A stretch of 64,000 nt of DNA from Lichenostomus cassidix (lineage: Eukaryota > Chordata > Aves > Passeriformes > Meliphagidae), in contig CM039182.1 of the NCBI GenBank assembly GCA_008360975.2, positions 61,106,016 through 61,170,015 of the forward strand. Reading direction: 5' to 3'. Position numbers and translations under genes: made by a program. Positions 1-12,131 of this stretch are shown one piece after another (the first letter of the stretch is position 1; each line of letters opens with the position of its first letter). The notes under the pieces were generated by a model. The model saw only the letters and a list, made by a program, of their open reading frames with translations, was not told where the DNA came from and did not search any database.

Positions 1-3000
1 AGAGGTGAGTGGCAGGCAGGAAGAGAAGTGTTTCAAAAACTGCTTGAAAGAAGGGAGAAACAGGAAAATAAGAGAAAAAATGCACTTTAAAATGTTATTA
101 AGAATCAGTTCTTTTAATATGATTAGCAAGTGAGAGAGAGAGGGAGAGCAAGTCTGAGATTCATTTTTAGTGTGAGGCAAGCTTGAGGAGAAGGAGAAAA
201 TGGAGAGAGTATCTAGACAGTGTATATCTGCAGATACCTATGAGCACAGCCAGGTGCCACCACATCATCTTTTCCCAGGTATTGGGTAGGTGTGAAAGTG
301 TTGGCAATGCCACTGCTTTGTCACACACCCCGGTCTCTCTTGGGCTGGTCCTTTCAGAGGAGCTGGTCCCATTCCGTGGGCGAATTGCTCGAACTGCACC
401 CAAGTGCTGTTGGCAAGAATCCAGCCCTGCTCTGGTTCTGCAGATTTATGCTGGTTTGGTTTAAGGGAGATAGCCCTCATCTTTATTTCTGTAATCCTGC
501 CCTGTCTGTGAGGAGCAGGTGTGCTGCAAGTTACATTGCTCAAGCTTTTCCAGGTGACAACTGAGTCTGTCTTGTTTTTAGAACACTAGGATAAAAAATA
601 CAATCCTTCAGAAATCATGTTAAGTTGCAATGTAACAGGGTTTCTTCTTCACGTGAAAGCTCAGCATCAGGCATTTGGTTAGATTTACAGATACTGGAGT
701 TTTTTTTTAAAGCATTGTAAAGTTCTAATGCGTCTATCAGAGCTAGAAAAGAGTGGGGCTGAGGAGGAAGATTTCTAGTTCATGTAAAATCAGGGGAAGA
801 GGGCAACACTTGTGAGCAAGGATGCTTCTGGTGCTTTATTATTCTTTTGGGGTTATTTTTACTTTCAATTTCAGTGAAAAAATGGGCAAAACCGAAGTAA
901 AACATTCTGGAAATCTCGAAATAGAAAATTCCAAGGTAATTTTAGTCAGAAATACTAAGAACATCTGTGTTTCTAAATTGAAGCTGCACTTTGGAGAACA
1001 CCTTGTCTTGGTGAAATTATCGTTCTTTTTCCTGCCTTACTGCCTCTGTTGGTGGCAGTGACTGTCATAAAGGAACCCTCTGTGCTGAGCTGCCTCCTGA
1101 GGCCAGGCTGGGCAGGTTGTGCCTGGTCCAAGCACGGCAGGCTGTGCAGGAATTGTGGGCATACCTGGACCCCTGTGTCACCCGTGGGTGTTTCCCGCAG
1201 AGGGGTCAGCTGCAGGGTAAAGACAAGCAAGCCATATGGGCTGTAGTCTGTGAAGTCCTGCCTCAAATGCCATGGGAGTGGATGAGTTTCAAATACAATA
1301 CCTTGTTCTGCAGGACATGTGTCTTCCTGTGTAGCTATTTGTCTTCAGACAATTTCCCAATGGCACTGAGTAGTTGTAAAATTGCCAAAGCAGACCCCAG
1401 GTACAGAAGTAGTGTTTTGACTAAGAATATTTGTTGATGCAAATGGCAGTAAGCCTATTCTTGTACATAGAGATTGTGATTCTCTAAATATTAGTAATAG
1501 CCTGCTTATGCAGGCTTACATTCATGCACAGACAAAAGCTGTGCACCAGCCAGGTGGGGATCTCATCCCGAGGGCCAATTCCAGCAGCACCAAGAGATCA
1601 TTTCCTTTGCCAGCTGAACCTTATGGGCAGCTAGGACTTGGAGGGGTCCTCTGAGGTGAGTGCAGACCCCTGTTGCCATGGGAATTTCATCGCACCACCA
1701 GCCATAGAAACTGAGAAGCTTCATCTTAAAAGGTCTCTGGATCTTCCCTGTTCTTGCATGGGGTCTTTTTTGGAACCTCACATGTCTTCTAAAGTCCAGG
1801 TTCTGAAATCTGGTGTGGCTATTTCTTCTCTGGCCAACATTGTCGTGTCAATTAGCGATGGCTTCCCTTTGCAGGGAAAAAGGTGTCAGTTAAATAGGTC
1901 TCAAAACTCAGCATTTATGGCAGAGAAACCTGAGGCCTAATTACGGCATCTAATTTTGGTTGTGCAGTTTGGGCTGAGATGGTCCAAAGCAGTAGCTGCC
2001 TGTGGATTGGGCAGAGTAACTCAAGGAAACACAGCTGGTTCCCTCTGCAGCTTCCTGGATCAGGAGTGCCATCCGTGTCTGCTGTCTCTTTAGTGTGCAA
2101 GGGTAGTCATAGGTAAAGTCCTCATGCGTGTGGTCTTCTCTTCCTTCTCATTGACTCCCAGACCCTTTTCCAAGCTTTCCACAAACACAGCCATCTGGCT
2201 TCACAGTCACAGGTCAGAGGAGCAATTTGAGACAGAAATGAAAGGCACATGCAGGTATCTCAGTATAACCCCTTGGCTGCGTGATTGCAAGCGAACAGCA
2301 CAGCATGCAAATGCCACAATGATTAGACTCTGGCTGGGTATTTTAGCACACCCTGCAGTTACCTTCTAGCAGTTGCCATAGTCTTTTGGCATCTCACTTG
2401 TTCCTGTTGGTGTTCCATGTTTATTTGCAGCTTCACTGGCAGGATAAAAATGGTGTCTGAGAGGTTTTGAGAAGTGGTGATTTGAAGCTGTGCTGTCTCA
2501 GGATCAAGGGAAATCCAGAGAGGTAAGCAGGGGTAGCTCCTGCCCATCTCCTTTGCCCTTTCTCCTCAACAGACACAAGTTGTGCAGGAGCTGTCTTGTG
2601 TCCATAACGGGGCTGCAGAAAGTTAGCAACACCCCTTACTTCGGAAGGCCCTGGTTACCTTTGCTGGCAGCTGGGCTGAAGATGAAGCACGAACTAAGCT
2701 CGAGTTACGGATGAAAGTGCAAATAGCAAGAAGCAGAGGACTCTTTCATGGCCTTTAGTGACGTTAAAAACAGAAACTGGTACTTTGACTTCACAGCCAG
2801 GCAGCTTAGAGGACAGGCTGCGCAGTTATCTGAATCATCTTTGTTCGGGAGCACAAGGAAATATTCGGAACAGGCTGACTGCAAGTTCAGCCTGACCCCA
2901 GCGTTAAGGGCAGAAGTATTGAGCTGCAATCAGCGTGTCTGTGGGTGGCCAGAGCTAGTGGAGCGTGCCTGTGCCCCAGGGCAGGGTGGGATGCTGCCCT

Positions 3001-6000
3001 GCCAAGGTAGGTCACATCGCAGGAGTTGTGCACTCATCCCTGCTGTGAAAATTATCTGGATGTTTTCACCAGAAAATCACTTTTCATCAGAAAATTGCCT
3101 TTCATCAGAAAGTGCCAGCATGAGCAATATCTTTGAGTTTCATTGGTGAGGCATGTTTCTGGGAATATTGCTCTTTTGCTGGAATTTTTCTCAGGGAAGG
3201 CTTCTTCATTTTACAGTAACAGGAGAGGGCAAATGACCCAGAACCTGATGTTCCAGGCACTCCCACACACTGGGACAGAGCCAGGTGCAAGCTTCCACCC
3301 TGCTCTCATAGCAGTAGGAGCTGGGTCTGTCCCAAGCCCAGCAAAGGCTCCAAGTGTTGGGCTGCTGAATAATTGGCAGTGGAGGAGTGTCTGTCCTGAG
3401 TCACCCTGCAGATGTCCATTGAAACACGCAGCTCAGCCTCCCACCCAAATCCGAGGGAAACACCCGAAGCCTCTGGACTGGGAACTGTGGGCAGATTTAC
3501 CAGCAGCCTCAGGGACTTTGTCTGCAGGTCCCTTAGCACAGATCTCTGATGCATCATAATTTCAAGTTCCACATTGTTGTTAAAAAGATTTTGATCTGAT
3601 ATGTGCAGAGAAACACTTGAAATGTGTGACCCGAATGGTTCAAGTAACAAGGGACAAGTGGACGTGAACAAAAATACCATTTTAGAAATGTCACTATTTT
3701 CAATCTTATGTAAGTACTTTTATATGCAGTGCCTCTCAGATTGGGTTTTTTTTTCCTTAACATATAGATTTGACAGGGAGGGAAATCTTCACTATAGCGT
3801 CAAAGTGGGCAGCATTGAAACTTCTTCCTTGAAAGTGCTGTGGAGCTGCTGACCTTACAAAAAAGCACATGGAAAGCAACACAGGAACTGGGGCAGTTAG
3901 AGGTGACGTGGCTTTTGACATCTTCTAATGCAGAGGGATTAGAAGATGGCGTCAAAGCCTGCGAGAATCTAAGGAAGAGTCACAATTTCTTCCCAGGAGA
4001 CCAGAGGACAAAGGCAGGGCCAAGAAGTCACACAACACACCGTGGAGAATTTTTCTGAGGTTCACTGTGGGGAAGTACAAGTGAAATGGACCCTGCAAGC
4101 CAAACCGAAATGTTTCTGAAAAACATCTGCAACTTTTAGACAGGCCATACAGAACAATGGATACAGGTGGGTTTGAACTCCAGTGATGCTGGTTTTTTTC
4201 TTTTTGTAATTTTCCTTTTGCCAAAGGAATTTTTGGCTAAGAAAACTTTTCTCCAGAAGAAAGATGTTGTGGTTGGATTTTTGACAGCAAATTTCCATAG
4301 ATCCTAATGAAGGGGACTCACTTTAATTTGACTGTACAGAATTACTCACTGACACCTTTCTTACTTTCTTTTCTTGTGCCCTATGTTGACATTAGTATGT
4401 AGCCCCAAAATCCTGTGCAAGTGCGGATTTTTCCCTACTCAAGTAATTTCTTCCGAAAAAAAAAAAACCAACTCTATTCACTGTTTGAAAGAAACAAATG
4501 TACACAGATAAATAAATATACCTTGTGAAAAACAACTGTTTTCCCTGTGGCTCATCAATCTAAATATGGAAAAGTAATGATAAAAATGTATCCACTGTAT
4601 TACAAGGTGAAGAAATCCAGTTCATTGATATGAGAGCTGGCTGTTTTAAAAAGTAAAAAGCAGTGTGTAGTTGTTAATGGACATGTTTATGGCCACAAGT
4701 TGGTATAGCTTGATAATTTTTGAGAACATACATATTTGATGAAGACCTATTTTGGGCAGGATGCCCCATTCTGTTAGGACTTGTTTTTCTTATGTTCCAA
4801 TGGCTGATTAATTCCTGATTTATTTTTTTTTTCTATTTGTGTGTGTGCCTTTCTGAGAATTTTTGCTTTGTTTTCTTGAACGGAAAAAAACTCAAAAGCG
4901 TAAGCAGAGTTACCGCATCCAGTTGGACTGGAATACATAGTTAGAAGTCCTAAAAAGAGAAAAATTGCCTTTTTTTTTTTTCCCCCAATTAACCAGTGCT
5001 GTAGTCAAGTAGGAAGAAACCTGCAAGGAAAAGCAGCTGCAGGTGAAAAAACAAACAGCTAAGAGCATGAAATACATTTTTGCTGTTGCTGTTTTTGATA
5101 TCATGTGAGGAAAATAATAGGTCACACCTAGATGACATTGAAACATGGTCCAAGGGACAAGAAGACATTTCATTAGTGGAAAAAAGAAACCTCTAGTAGG
5201 TTGATTGATACACAGATCTGTTTTCTAAAAGCCTCTTCAGACCCTCTTTCTCTCTCAGGACAGCCTTTGGACAGAATTATGGTTTCAGATTATGGTGCAG
5301 ATTACGATAAGTTAATAAGGATACTGAGCAGTTCCAGCACTTTGCTGGAGATAATTATGCATTAGCTGGAAGGGGGGATTGTTTCATTGTGTTGAAATCA
5401 ACTCTGTGTAGCAGAGCATTATCACTCCACTCTACTGAAAGTTGTCGTAATAGTTGTCAGCTGTGGAGAGTGGGAAGAATGGAGAAAAACCAGGGCCCAG
5501 CATTGGCTCTGGATGGAGGAGATTCATCTCCTCATTATCTTGATGGGCAAAGATGCAGCTTGATTCTGCTGCATTGAATTATCCAAGCTCCAGATTCCAC
5601 CAAGCTTCTTGAGCTTGGCTTAACAAAGGTTGCCAGGCTGCTCCCGCACTTGCATTTGGGATGATGCAGGAAGATTGAAGACATAAATAGCAATGCTTTA
5701 GTTCTGTGAACCTACACAGGATAAGCCTGTCAGAGTGTGGGAAAGTAGAGTCTTCAGACAGTCATATTCACTGGTAGCCCATTAGTGAGGAACAGTTTTA
5801 AGCCCTGTTTGCTCTTATACCAAAACGCATACACAGAAGCACCTTGGAGAGTGTTCTCTCCATATGCAGCTGATAGAAAGTGCTGGGGGAATTAGGTGCC
5901 AAATTAGCTATTAACCACCTTGTAGTGACTTAGTAGGGCTATTTCAAGGCCAAATTCTCCATAAGCTTCATGGACTTGCCTAAAACTTTTAGTGGCACGA

Positions 6001-8435
6001 AAATTCTATACATGTACATCAGAATCCAGAGCCAGATAGGTCTCTTAAGGCAATATATGTCCAAGGTTCCATAGATGGTGGTCCAAGTAATGGTGCACCA
6101 GTCAGAGAAAGCAATTTTGCACATTCGATTATTTACCTTATTGCTGATGCTTTGCTCAAGCCATAGCTAGTGTTCTCTGCGTTGTCATCTAACACTCAAC
6201 CTGATCCTTTTGAGCACCTGCAAGGAGAGGATGAAGATCTGCAAATCACCTGCAGCCTCTGCCCTTAGGTGTGAGAACAAGCATGTCCTGATGAGAGATT
6301 CCTGGGCAGCAGAGCTCTGGGACACTGTTGGTCTGATGGCTGGTTTCTGGGTCATAAGGAGAGAAGTTACAGTGCGACAGGCAGAGTCCTTCCACTGATT
6401 TTGGGAGCTTTGTCTCTGGCTCACAGAGCCAGATTTGTGCGGTGGTGTGAAAGCATCTTGATTCTGTATTTGATAGGAGAGCCTGACAGCTTAATTATAC
6501 TGTGATAGGAGCAAAGTTCTGAGAAACAAAATTGTATGTGTTACGATTGTGACAAAAATACTTGCTTAAGACCAAATTAGTTTGGTGAGGCAGATATAAA
6601 TTAAGCTCCTTCTAGTGTTCACACCTATCAAAATTAGGAAGTTAAAAGACAGTCTATCTGAGCTACGATACTGGTAAAATAAGACTTATCATTCTTCCCT
6701 GCAATATGCTTAAAATCTTGACAGTAATTTCAGTGGGACAAGTAGTTTTTCTCGTCATATCAGCATGACCCCCTGGGAAACAGTAGGAGGTACATCATAT
6801 GCCAGTTGAAAGTGGAATACAAAACAAAAATCCATAAACACAATGCATTACAACTTTTTTACTGTGGTTACTACAAGGACCATAAATGCTGGCTCTGAGG
6901 ATTCCTTTTCACATCTGTTTTTCCTGTTGACATCTCTTTAGTTACTGTCTCAATCTCTTGTTACGTGTAAGATGTGCAGGGTGTCTCAGCATTTTGGTTA
7001 TCATATTGAAGTAACTCAAGGCTTTGTATTCAATGTGATGACACTGCTCTCACTGCTGGCAGTGCAATAGCCCTTGAAATGTATCCAGTCCCTCCACAGC
7101 ATTTTGGGGAAGGCTGCAGTTAGCAAAGAGGGCAAAAGCCTCATCACTCTTTTGCTGCTTTCTTTCCCAGCAGGGGAAAAGCCTCTGCACTTCAAGAGGG
7201 ATAAAGTTAGGATGTGGTGCTGTGCAGTAAAAGTTTTCTTGGTTCTTTGTAGCGAAAGACACCTGTGCTTGAGCATGTGGGCAGAATTGTTAATAGACAT
7301 GGCAGTTCCAGTGGAGAAATGACGACCAGCTTGACACAGCCTCGCTGCTCTCAGCTGGTGCTTTATTGCTATAATTTGGCATAGGCAAGTAAAGTAAGGT
7401 TGGACATTGGGACCTAATACCTGTTACATCCAGTGGGAGTCACATACCCTACTAGCATGGATGGACTCCTTACAAGAGTTTTCACAAACTGTTCAACCTG
7501 GCACACTGATTATACACTTCCCTGCAGTAAATATACACTTGCCTTCCACACAAAGCCCCCAGAGCATTCACACTTTTATGGGAGCATTTACAGAGGAAAC
7601 AGCACTAGCCCTATAATTGTCTACATCAAAATCTGTTTCTTTAGAGCAGTTGTTTATTATTCAGCTGGAGGTACCAACAGTGATGTAGCAGAGAATTGCC
7701 ATGGCATTAACAACCGAAGAGTGGCCATCACCAGCATTATTGTTTATTGCTTTTCCAATGCACTGAGGCTGACTTATTTACAAGCATCATAACCAAAGAG
7801 CCAGAGTTCTCTTTATTTGCCACCAAGTGAGCCTGCAGGGAAGAGCATTGGTCCCAGTGTCTCAGAAAGCTTGGGGAAGGCATTGTGGTCACTAGTTGTT
7901 TCAGGTGAGGTAACTAAAAGCACTTATCTCTCCATACCCCACTCTATCATGTGGTGCTTTTTCTTTTAGAAATGCCTACATTTATCAGTACTTTATATAA
8001 GCTTTTCACTGTAGGGGTTGTGTGTTAATAAATGTTCACTGGAATATAAAATGTGTACTGTATTTAATGAATAATAGATCATACATATCTGCAGGCATAT
8101 CACTTTAAATGCTGTAGGTGTTTAGGAGCCATTAGTAAGCAATTTGTTATTGATCAGGAAGGGAAGGAAGGATCACACATTTATTACAATCCATGAATCC
8201 AATATTAATCCTTTTTAAAATGTGTTAAAGTCTTGGTTAGTAGCAAAGTGTGGGCCACTGGCTGTGGCTAGCACAGGTCTTTCTCACGAGAACTTCTTCT
8301 GTGTTTTATAAACAAAGATAAAGTTTGGATGTTATTAAAACAGTGTCTCAAGATTTGGACAAGTTCAGGCCTGGCCAATCAGGCCTAGGGGGAGGTTTCT
8401 GACTCACCAATCTGGGTGACCTCTGAAAAGCCTGT
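1..8435 (+). other. KCNG2: KCNG2 intron, left part (inferred)
   Basis: No exon is recognisable in this 8.4 kb. The short open frames on both strands have no domain character and look like chance. It is read as intron because the next coding exon of KCNG2 starts at 14662 with a clean acceptor, and the first coding exon of this family (T1 domain and S1) is not seen anywhere in the window, so it should lie beyond the left edge. Minor content: a GA-rich run near 134-150, A-rich runs near 4450 and T runs near 4825 and 4970, and a small three-copy tandem at 3063-3116. I see no retroelement here. Confidence 0.6.
3063..3116. repeat. short tandem repeat, three copies of about 18 bp
   Basis: Three neighbouring units of 17-19 bp share the core TTTCAYCAGAAA (units near 3064, 3081 and 3100). 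The copies differ at a few positions. It is a small local duplication with no visible coding role. Confidence 0.6.
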
Positions 8436-8440
8436 ATAGG
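8436..8440. repeat. target site duplication, left copy (ATAGG)
   Basis: ATAGG directly precedes the TG that opens the left LTR. The same five bases follow the CA that closes the right LTR at 14294-14298. This matched pair shows that the provirus is one original insertion, not a recombinant of two copies. Confidence 0.9.
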
Positions 8441-8909
8441 TGTGTTGGTTTGAAAACAAACCAGTGGGAGATCACCACAAGTCCAGATTGAAATTAAAAA
8501 TAAGTGAAATAATACAAGGAAAAGCACTGACAAAGTCAGATACAACCTAACACCCTGTTAGGGTGGTAGTAGCAGTCCAACTGAAGTAGTCCAGTTGAAG
8601 CGGTGATCCTGTGAAGGTCTGGTCTCCAGCTGAAGGTCCAGTGGTAGCTCTTGTCCTCTGGGAACCCAGTAGACAGGGCTAGCTCAGGCAGTTCCAAGGC
8701 CAGGTTATATCCACGTGGGAACACCTGGCTCCTCCCTCCTGGGCAGAGCATCCCACAATGGGATGAGGTAAGTCCATGAGTCACACGGTGGGTCCCTGAT
8801 GGCCCATTGCCTGTCATCCGGAGTGGGTCATTAGCAGGTGATAGCAGCTAACGGCCCACAGCTGGTGGTAATAGAATACTTAACTACATCTATATTGCAA
8901 CCTAGGACA
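8441..8909 (-). repeat. 3' LTR of the provirus (469 bp)
   Basis: It matches the right LTR (13771-14293) almost end to end and begins and ends with the same bases. It differs by about ten substitutions, a 3-bp insertion near 8475, and by having only one copy (from 8798) of a 56-bp unit that is duplicated in the right LTR. On the coding strand it starts TGTCCTAGG and ends CCAACACA. Confidence 0.92.
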
Positions 8910-8930
8910 TTATCCACCCCTTATTCTATT
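8910..8930 (-). promoter_or_regulatory. polypurine tract region overlapping the pol stop codon
   Basis: On the coding strand a purine-rich stretch (core AATAAGGGGTGGATAA) directly precedes the 3' LTR. This is where the plus-strand primer of reverse transcription normally lies. Its last three bases, TAA at 8910-8912, are also the stop codon of pol, so coding sequence and replication signal overlap and no room is left for env. Confidence 0.7.
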
Positions 8931-10532
8931 ACCATCTACAGAATTCTCACTTAAGATAAGGTCTCCTTGTGGTACACAACGGGTTTCCCCATCTGCCTGC
9001 ATCACCCACCAAGTATAACCAGGTCCTTGGGCAAAAACAACCCCCCGGATGGGCTTGCCTTTGCCTGAGGTGGGACTAATCCAAACAGTCTTTCCTAAAA
9101 AACCTCTTATATGTACCACAGGGACTTTATCTCCATCCACTATGTGCAAAGGCTTGGACTGGGCAGGACCGGCTCGATTGATAGAACCTCTTGTGTTAAC
9201 CATCCAGGTGGCCTTTGCCAAGTTCAGTTCCCAATTTTTGAAGGTTCCTCCGCCAAGTGCCTTCAAAGTTGTCTTAAGTAGTCCATTGCACTGTTCAACT
9301 CTCCCGGCAGCTGGTGCATGATAGGGGATATGGTATATCCATTCAATTCCATGTTCTCTAGCCCAGGTGCTTATGATGCCATTCTTGAAATGGGTTCCAT
9401 TGTCAGACTCGATTCTCTCAGGGGTACCATGTCTCCACAGGACTTGCTTTTCCAGACCCAAGATGGTGTTCCGGGCAGTAGCATGAGGCACAGGGTAGGT
9501 CTCTAACCATCCTCTGGTTGCTTCCACCATGGTCAATACGTAGCGCTTTCCTTGGCAGGTTTGGGGAAGTGTGATGTAGTCAACTTGCCATACTTCCCCA
9601 TACCTGTACTTTGACCATCGTCCCCCATACCACAGAGGCTTCACCCGCTTGACCTGTTTGACTGCAGCGCAAGTCTCACAGCTGTGAATGACCTGTGAGA
9701 TGTTGTCCATGGTCAAGTCCACCCCTCAGTCACGAGCCCACCTGTATGTCGCATCTCTCCCTTGATGACCAGAGGCATCATGGGCCCAACGAGCTAGAAA
9801 TAACTCTCCTTTCTGCTGCCAGTCCAGATCCACCTGTGACACTTTCACCTTGGCAGCTCAGTCCACCTGCTCGTTGTTACGATGCTCTTCATTAGCCCGA
9901 CTCTTAGGTACATGTGCATCCACGTGTCGAACTTTCACAGTCAGCTTTTCTGCCCGGGTGGCAATGTCCTGCCAAATCTCAGCGGCCCAGATGGGTTTTC
10001 CTCTGCGCTGCCAGTTAGCCTTTCTCCAGCGATCTAACCATCCCCACAGTGCATTGGCTACCATCCAGGAGTCAGTGTAGAGATAGAGCCTTGGCCATTT
10101 CTCTCATTCAGCAATATCCAAAGCCAGTTGGATGGCTTTAAGCTCTGCGACCTGACTCGATCCACCTTGTCCCTCGGTAGCCTGTACAGCTTGTCGTGTG
10201 GGGCTCCATACTGCAGCTTTCCATTTCCGATCTGCGCCTACAATTCGGCAGGAACCATCGGTGAAGAGGGCATAGCGTCTTTCACTCTCCGGCAGTTCGT
10301 TATATGGGGGTACTTCCTCAGCACGTGCTACTTGCTCCTCTGCTTCTTCTGAAGATAATTTAAAAGTCTCACCTTCAGGCCAGTTTGTTATAATTTCCAG
10401 AATCCCAGGGCGATTTGGGTTTCCAATACGGGCGCGCTGTGTGATGAGGGCAATCCATTTGCTCCACGTGGCATCGGTGGCATGGTGGGTAGAGGGAACC
10501 CTTCCCTTGAACATCCACCCCAGCACTGGCAG
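8910..10532 (-). pseudogene. pol: pol 3' part: RNase H and integrase, interrupted by in-frame TGA codons
   Basis: This continues the RT frame without a frameshift, but TGA codons stand at 10533-10535, 10104-10106, 9858-9860 and 9726-9728. RNase H is recognisable by the TDGS motif and the AELKA helix (segment 10526-10107), then TDSW and HVDAH (segment after 10104). The integrase zinc-binding end shows His at 9780-9782 and 9765-9767 (H-x4-H) and a C-x2-C in the next open piece; one TGA falls between the pairs. The integrase core is intact in the last 270 codons: catalytic Asp 48 (QVD), Asp 107 (SDNGT) and Glu 143 (RVEQ), with 35 residues between the last two as in the DD35E family. The frame ends with TAA touching the LTR. 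Known role: integrates viral cDNA and removes the RNA strand. As it stands it cannot make a full Pol without suppression of every TGA. Confidence 0.88.
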
Positions 10533-12128
10533 TCAGGGTGCAAGGAGAAGTTGTGTTTCTGTGCCGATCACCTCTGAGGCGGCTTGGACTCCTTCGTAAG
10601 CTGCCAAGATTTCTTTCTCAGTGGGAGTGTAGTTGACTTCAGACCCTCTGTAACTTCGACTCCAGAATCCCAGTGGTCGACCTCGGGTCTCACCGGGCAC
10701 CTTCTGCCAAAGGCTCCAGGACAGACCATGGCTCCCAGCTGCAGAGTAAAGCACATTCTTTACCTCTGGTCCTGTCCTGACTGGGCCAAGGGCTACCGCA
10801 TGAGCAATCTCCTGTTTGATCTGGGTGAAGGCTTGCTGCTGTTCAGGGCCCCAGTGGAAATCGTTCTTCTTGTGGGTTATGAGGTAGAGAGGACTCACGA
10901 TCTGGCTGTACTCAGGGATGTGCATTCTCCAAAAGCCTATAGCGCCTAGGAAGGCTTGTGTCTCCTTCTTGTTGGTTGGTGGAGACATCGCGGTGATCTT
11001 ATTGATGACCTCAGAAGGAATCTGACGCCGTCCATCTTGCCAGTTTACTCCCAGGAACTGGATCTCTCGGGCAGGTCCCTTGACTTTACTCTTCTTGATG
11101 GCGAAACCGGCTTCCAGGAGAATTCTGATGATTTTCTCTCCTTTCCCAAATACTTCCGTTGCTGTGTCCCCCCACACAATGATGTCATCAATATACTGCA
11201 AATGTTCTGGAGCCTCAACCTTTTCCAGAGCAGCCTGGATCAGTCCATGGCAGATGGTGGGACTGTGCTTCCACCCCTGGGGCAGTCGGTTCCACGTGTA
11301 CTGCACACCTCTCCAGGTGAAAGCAAACTGAGGCCTGCACTCTGCTGCCAGAGGAATGGAGAAAAAGGCATTGGCAATGTCGATGGTCGCATACCACTTT
11401 GCTGCCTTGGATTCCAGCTCGTACTGAAGTTCTAACATGTCCGGTACAGCAGCACTCAGTGGTGGTGTGACTTCATTCAGGCCACGGTAATCCACCGTCA
11501 GTCTCCATTCTTCACTGGACTTACGTACTGGCCATATAGGGCTGTTAAAGCGTGAGTGAGCCTTGCTGACCACCCCTTGGCTCTCCAGATCCCGAATCAT
11601 CTTATGGATGGGGGCCACAGAGTCTCTGTCAGTGCGGTATTGCCGGCGGTGCACTGTTGCTGTAGCGATTGGTACCTGCTGTTCTTCAATTCTCAGTAGT
11701 CCTACAGCAGATGGGTTGTCTGAGAGACCAGGCAGGGTATTCAGTTGTCTTATGTCTTCTGTCTCTACGGCTGCTATCCCAAAAGCCCAGCGATGTCCCT
11801 TCAAGTCCTTGAAATATCCACTCCTGAGATAGTCTATGCCGAGGATGCATGGGGCGTCTGGACCGGTCACAATGGGGTGTTTCTGCCACTCGTTCCCAGT
11901 TAAACTCACTTCAGCTTCCAGTACAGTCAGCTGCTGGGATCCTCCTGTCACCCCAGAAATAGAAATGGATTCGGTCCCCACATACCTGGATGGCATCAGG
12001 GTGCACTGAGCGCCGGTGTCAACCAAAGCCGTGTATCTTTGTGGGTCAGACGTGCCAGGCCATCGGATCCACACAGTCCAATAGATCCGATTATCCCTTT
12101 CCTCTACCTGGCTAGAGGCACGGCTCCT
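10533..12128 (-). CDS. pol: pro-pol 5' part: aspartic protease and reverse transcriptase (open, lacks own start)
   Basis: There are about 530 open codons from just after the gag TAG (12129-12131) to a TGA at 10533. No ATG opens it, and it is in the same frame as the gag-position ORF, so a fused product would need stop-codon readthrough. Numbered from the GTG at 12074: protease with DTGA (19-22) and the partner ILGID (77-81); RT fingers and palm with catalytic Asp in ATIDIANAF (about 232), LPQG (264-267) and YIDD (294-297); then the connection domain. All key residues of an active retroviral protease and RT are present. Known role: cuts the polyprotein and copies RNA into DNA. The RT style resembles class III/ERVL elements. 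The TGA at 10533 now separates it from RNase H and integrase. Confidence 0.9.
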   Translation of the reverse strand, partial: RSRASSQVEERDNRIYWTVWIRWPGTSDPQRYTALVDTGAQCTLMPSRYVGTESISISGVTGGSQQLTVLEAEVSLTGNEWQKHPIVTGPDAPCILGIDYLRSGYFKDLKGHRWAFGIAAVETEDIRQLNTLPGLSDNPSAVGLLRIEEQQVPIATATVHRRQYRTDRDSVAPIHKMIRDLESQGVVSKAHSRFNSPIWPVRKSSEEWRLTVDYRGLNEVTPPLSAAVPDMLELQYELESKAAKWYATIDIANAFFSIPLAAECRPQFAFTWRGVQYTWNRLPQGWKHSPTICHGLIQAALEKVEAPEHLQYIDDIIVWGDTATEVFGKGEKIIRILLEAGFAIKKSKVKGPAREIQFLGVNWQDGRRQIPSEVINKITAMSPPTNKKETQAFLGAIGFWRMHIPEYSQIVSPLYLITHKKNDFHWGPEQQQAFTQIKQEIAHAVALGPVRTGPEVKNVLYSAAGSHGLSWSLWQKVPGETRGRPLGFWSRSYRGSEVNYTPTEKEILAAYEGVQAASEVIGTETQLLLAP

Positions 12129-12131
12129 CTA
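12113..12131 (-). promoter_or_regulatory. gag stop codon TAG inside a 6-bp hairpin; possible readthrough site
   Basis: On the coding strand TAGAGG, a 7-base loop and CCTCTA form a perfect 6-bp stem. The first three bases of the stem are the TAG that ends the gag-position ORF. Pol continues in the same frame directly after it. Gammaretroviruses make Gag-Pol by UAG readthrough with a downstream structure, so a similar use is possible here. That it is functional is inference; a decayed sense codon is the alternative. Confidence 0.45.

Noticed and set aside
8536..8817. 93-codon minus-strand frame, repeated at 13863-14144 and partly at 48720-48956
   Set aside because: It is LTR sequence present in all three LTR copies; it has no retroviral protein features and differs in length between copies.
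10956..11435. Plus-strand frames of 80-160 codons inside the provirus
   Set aside because: Antisense shadows of protease-RT; similar shadows occur opposite gag and integrase.
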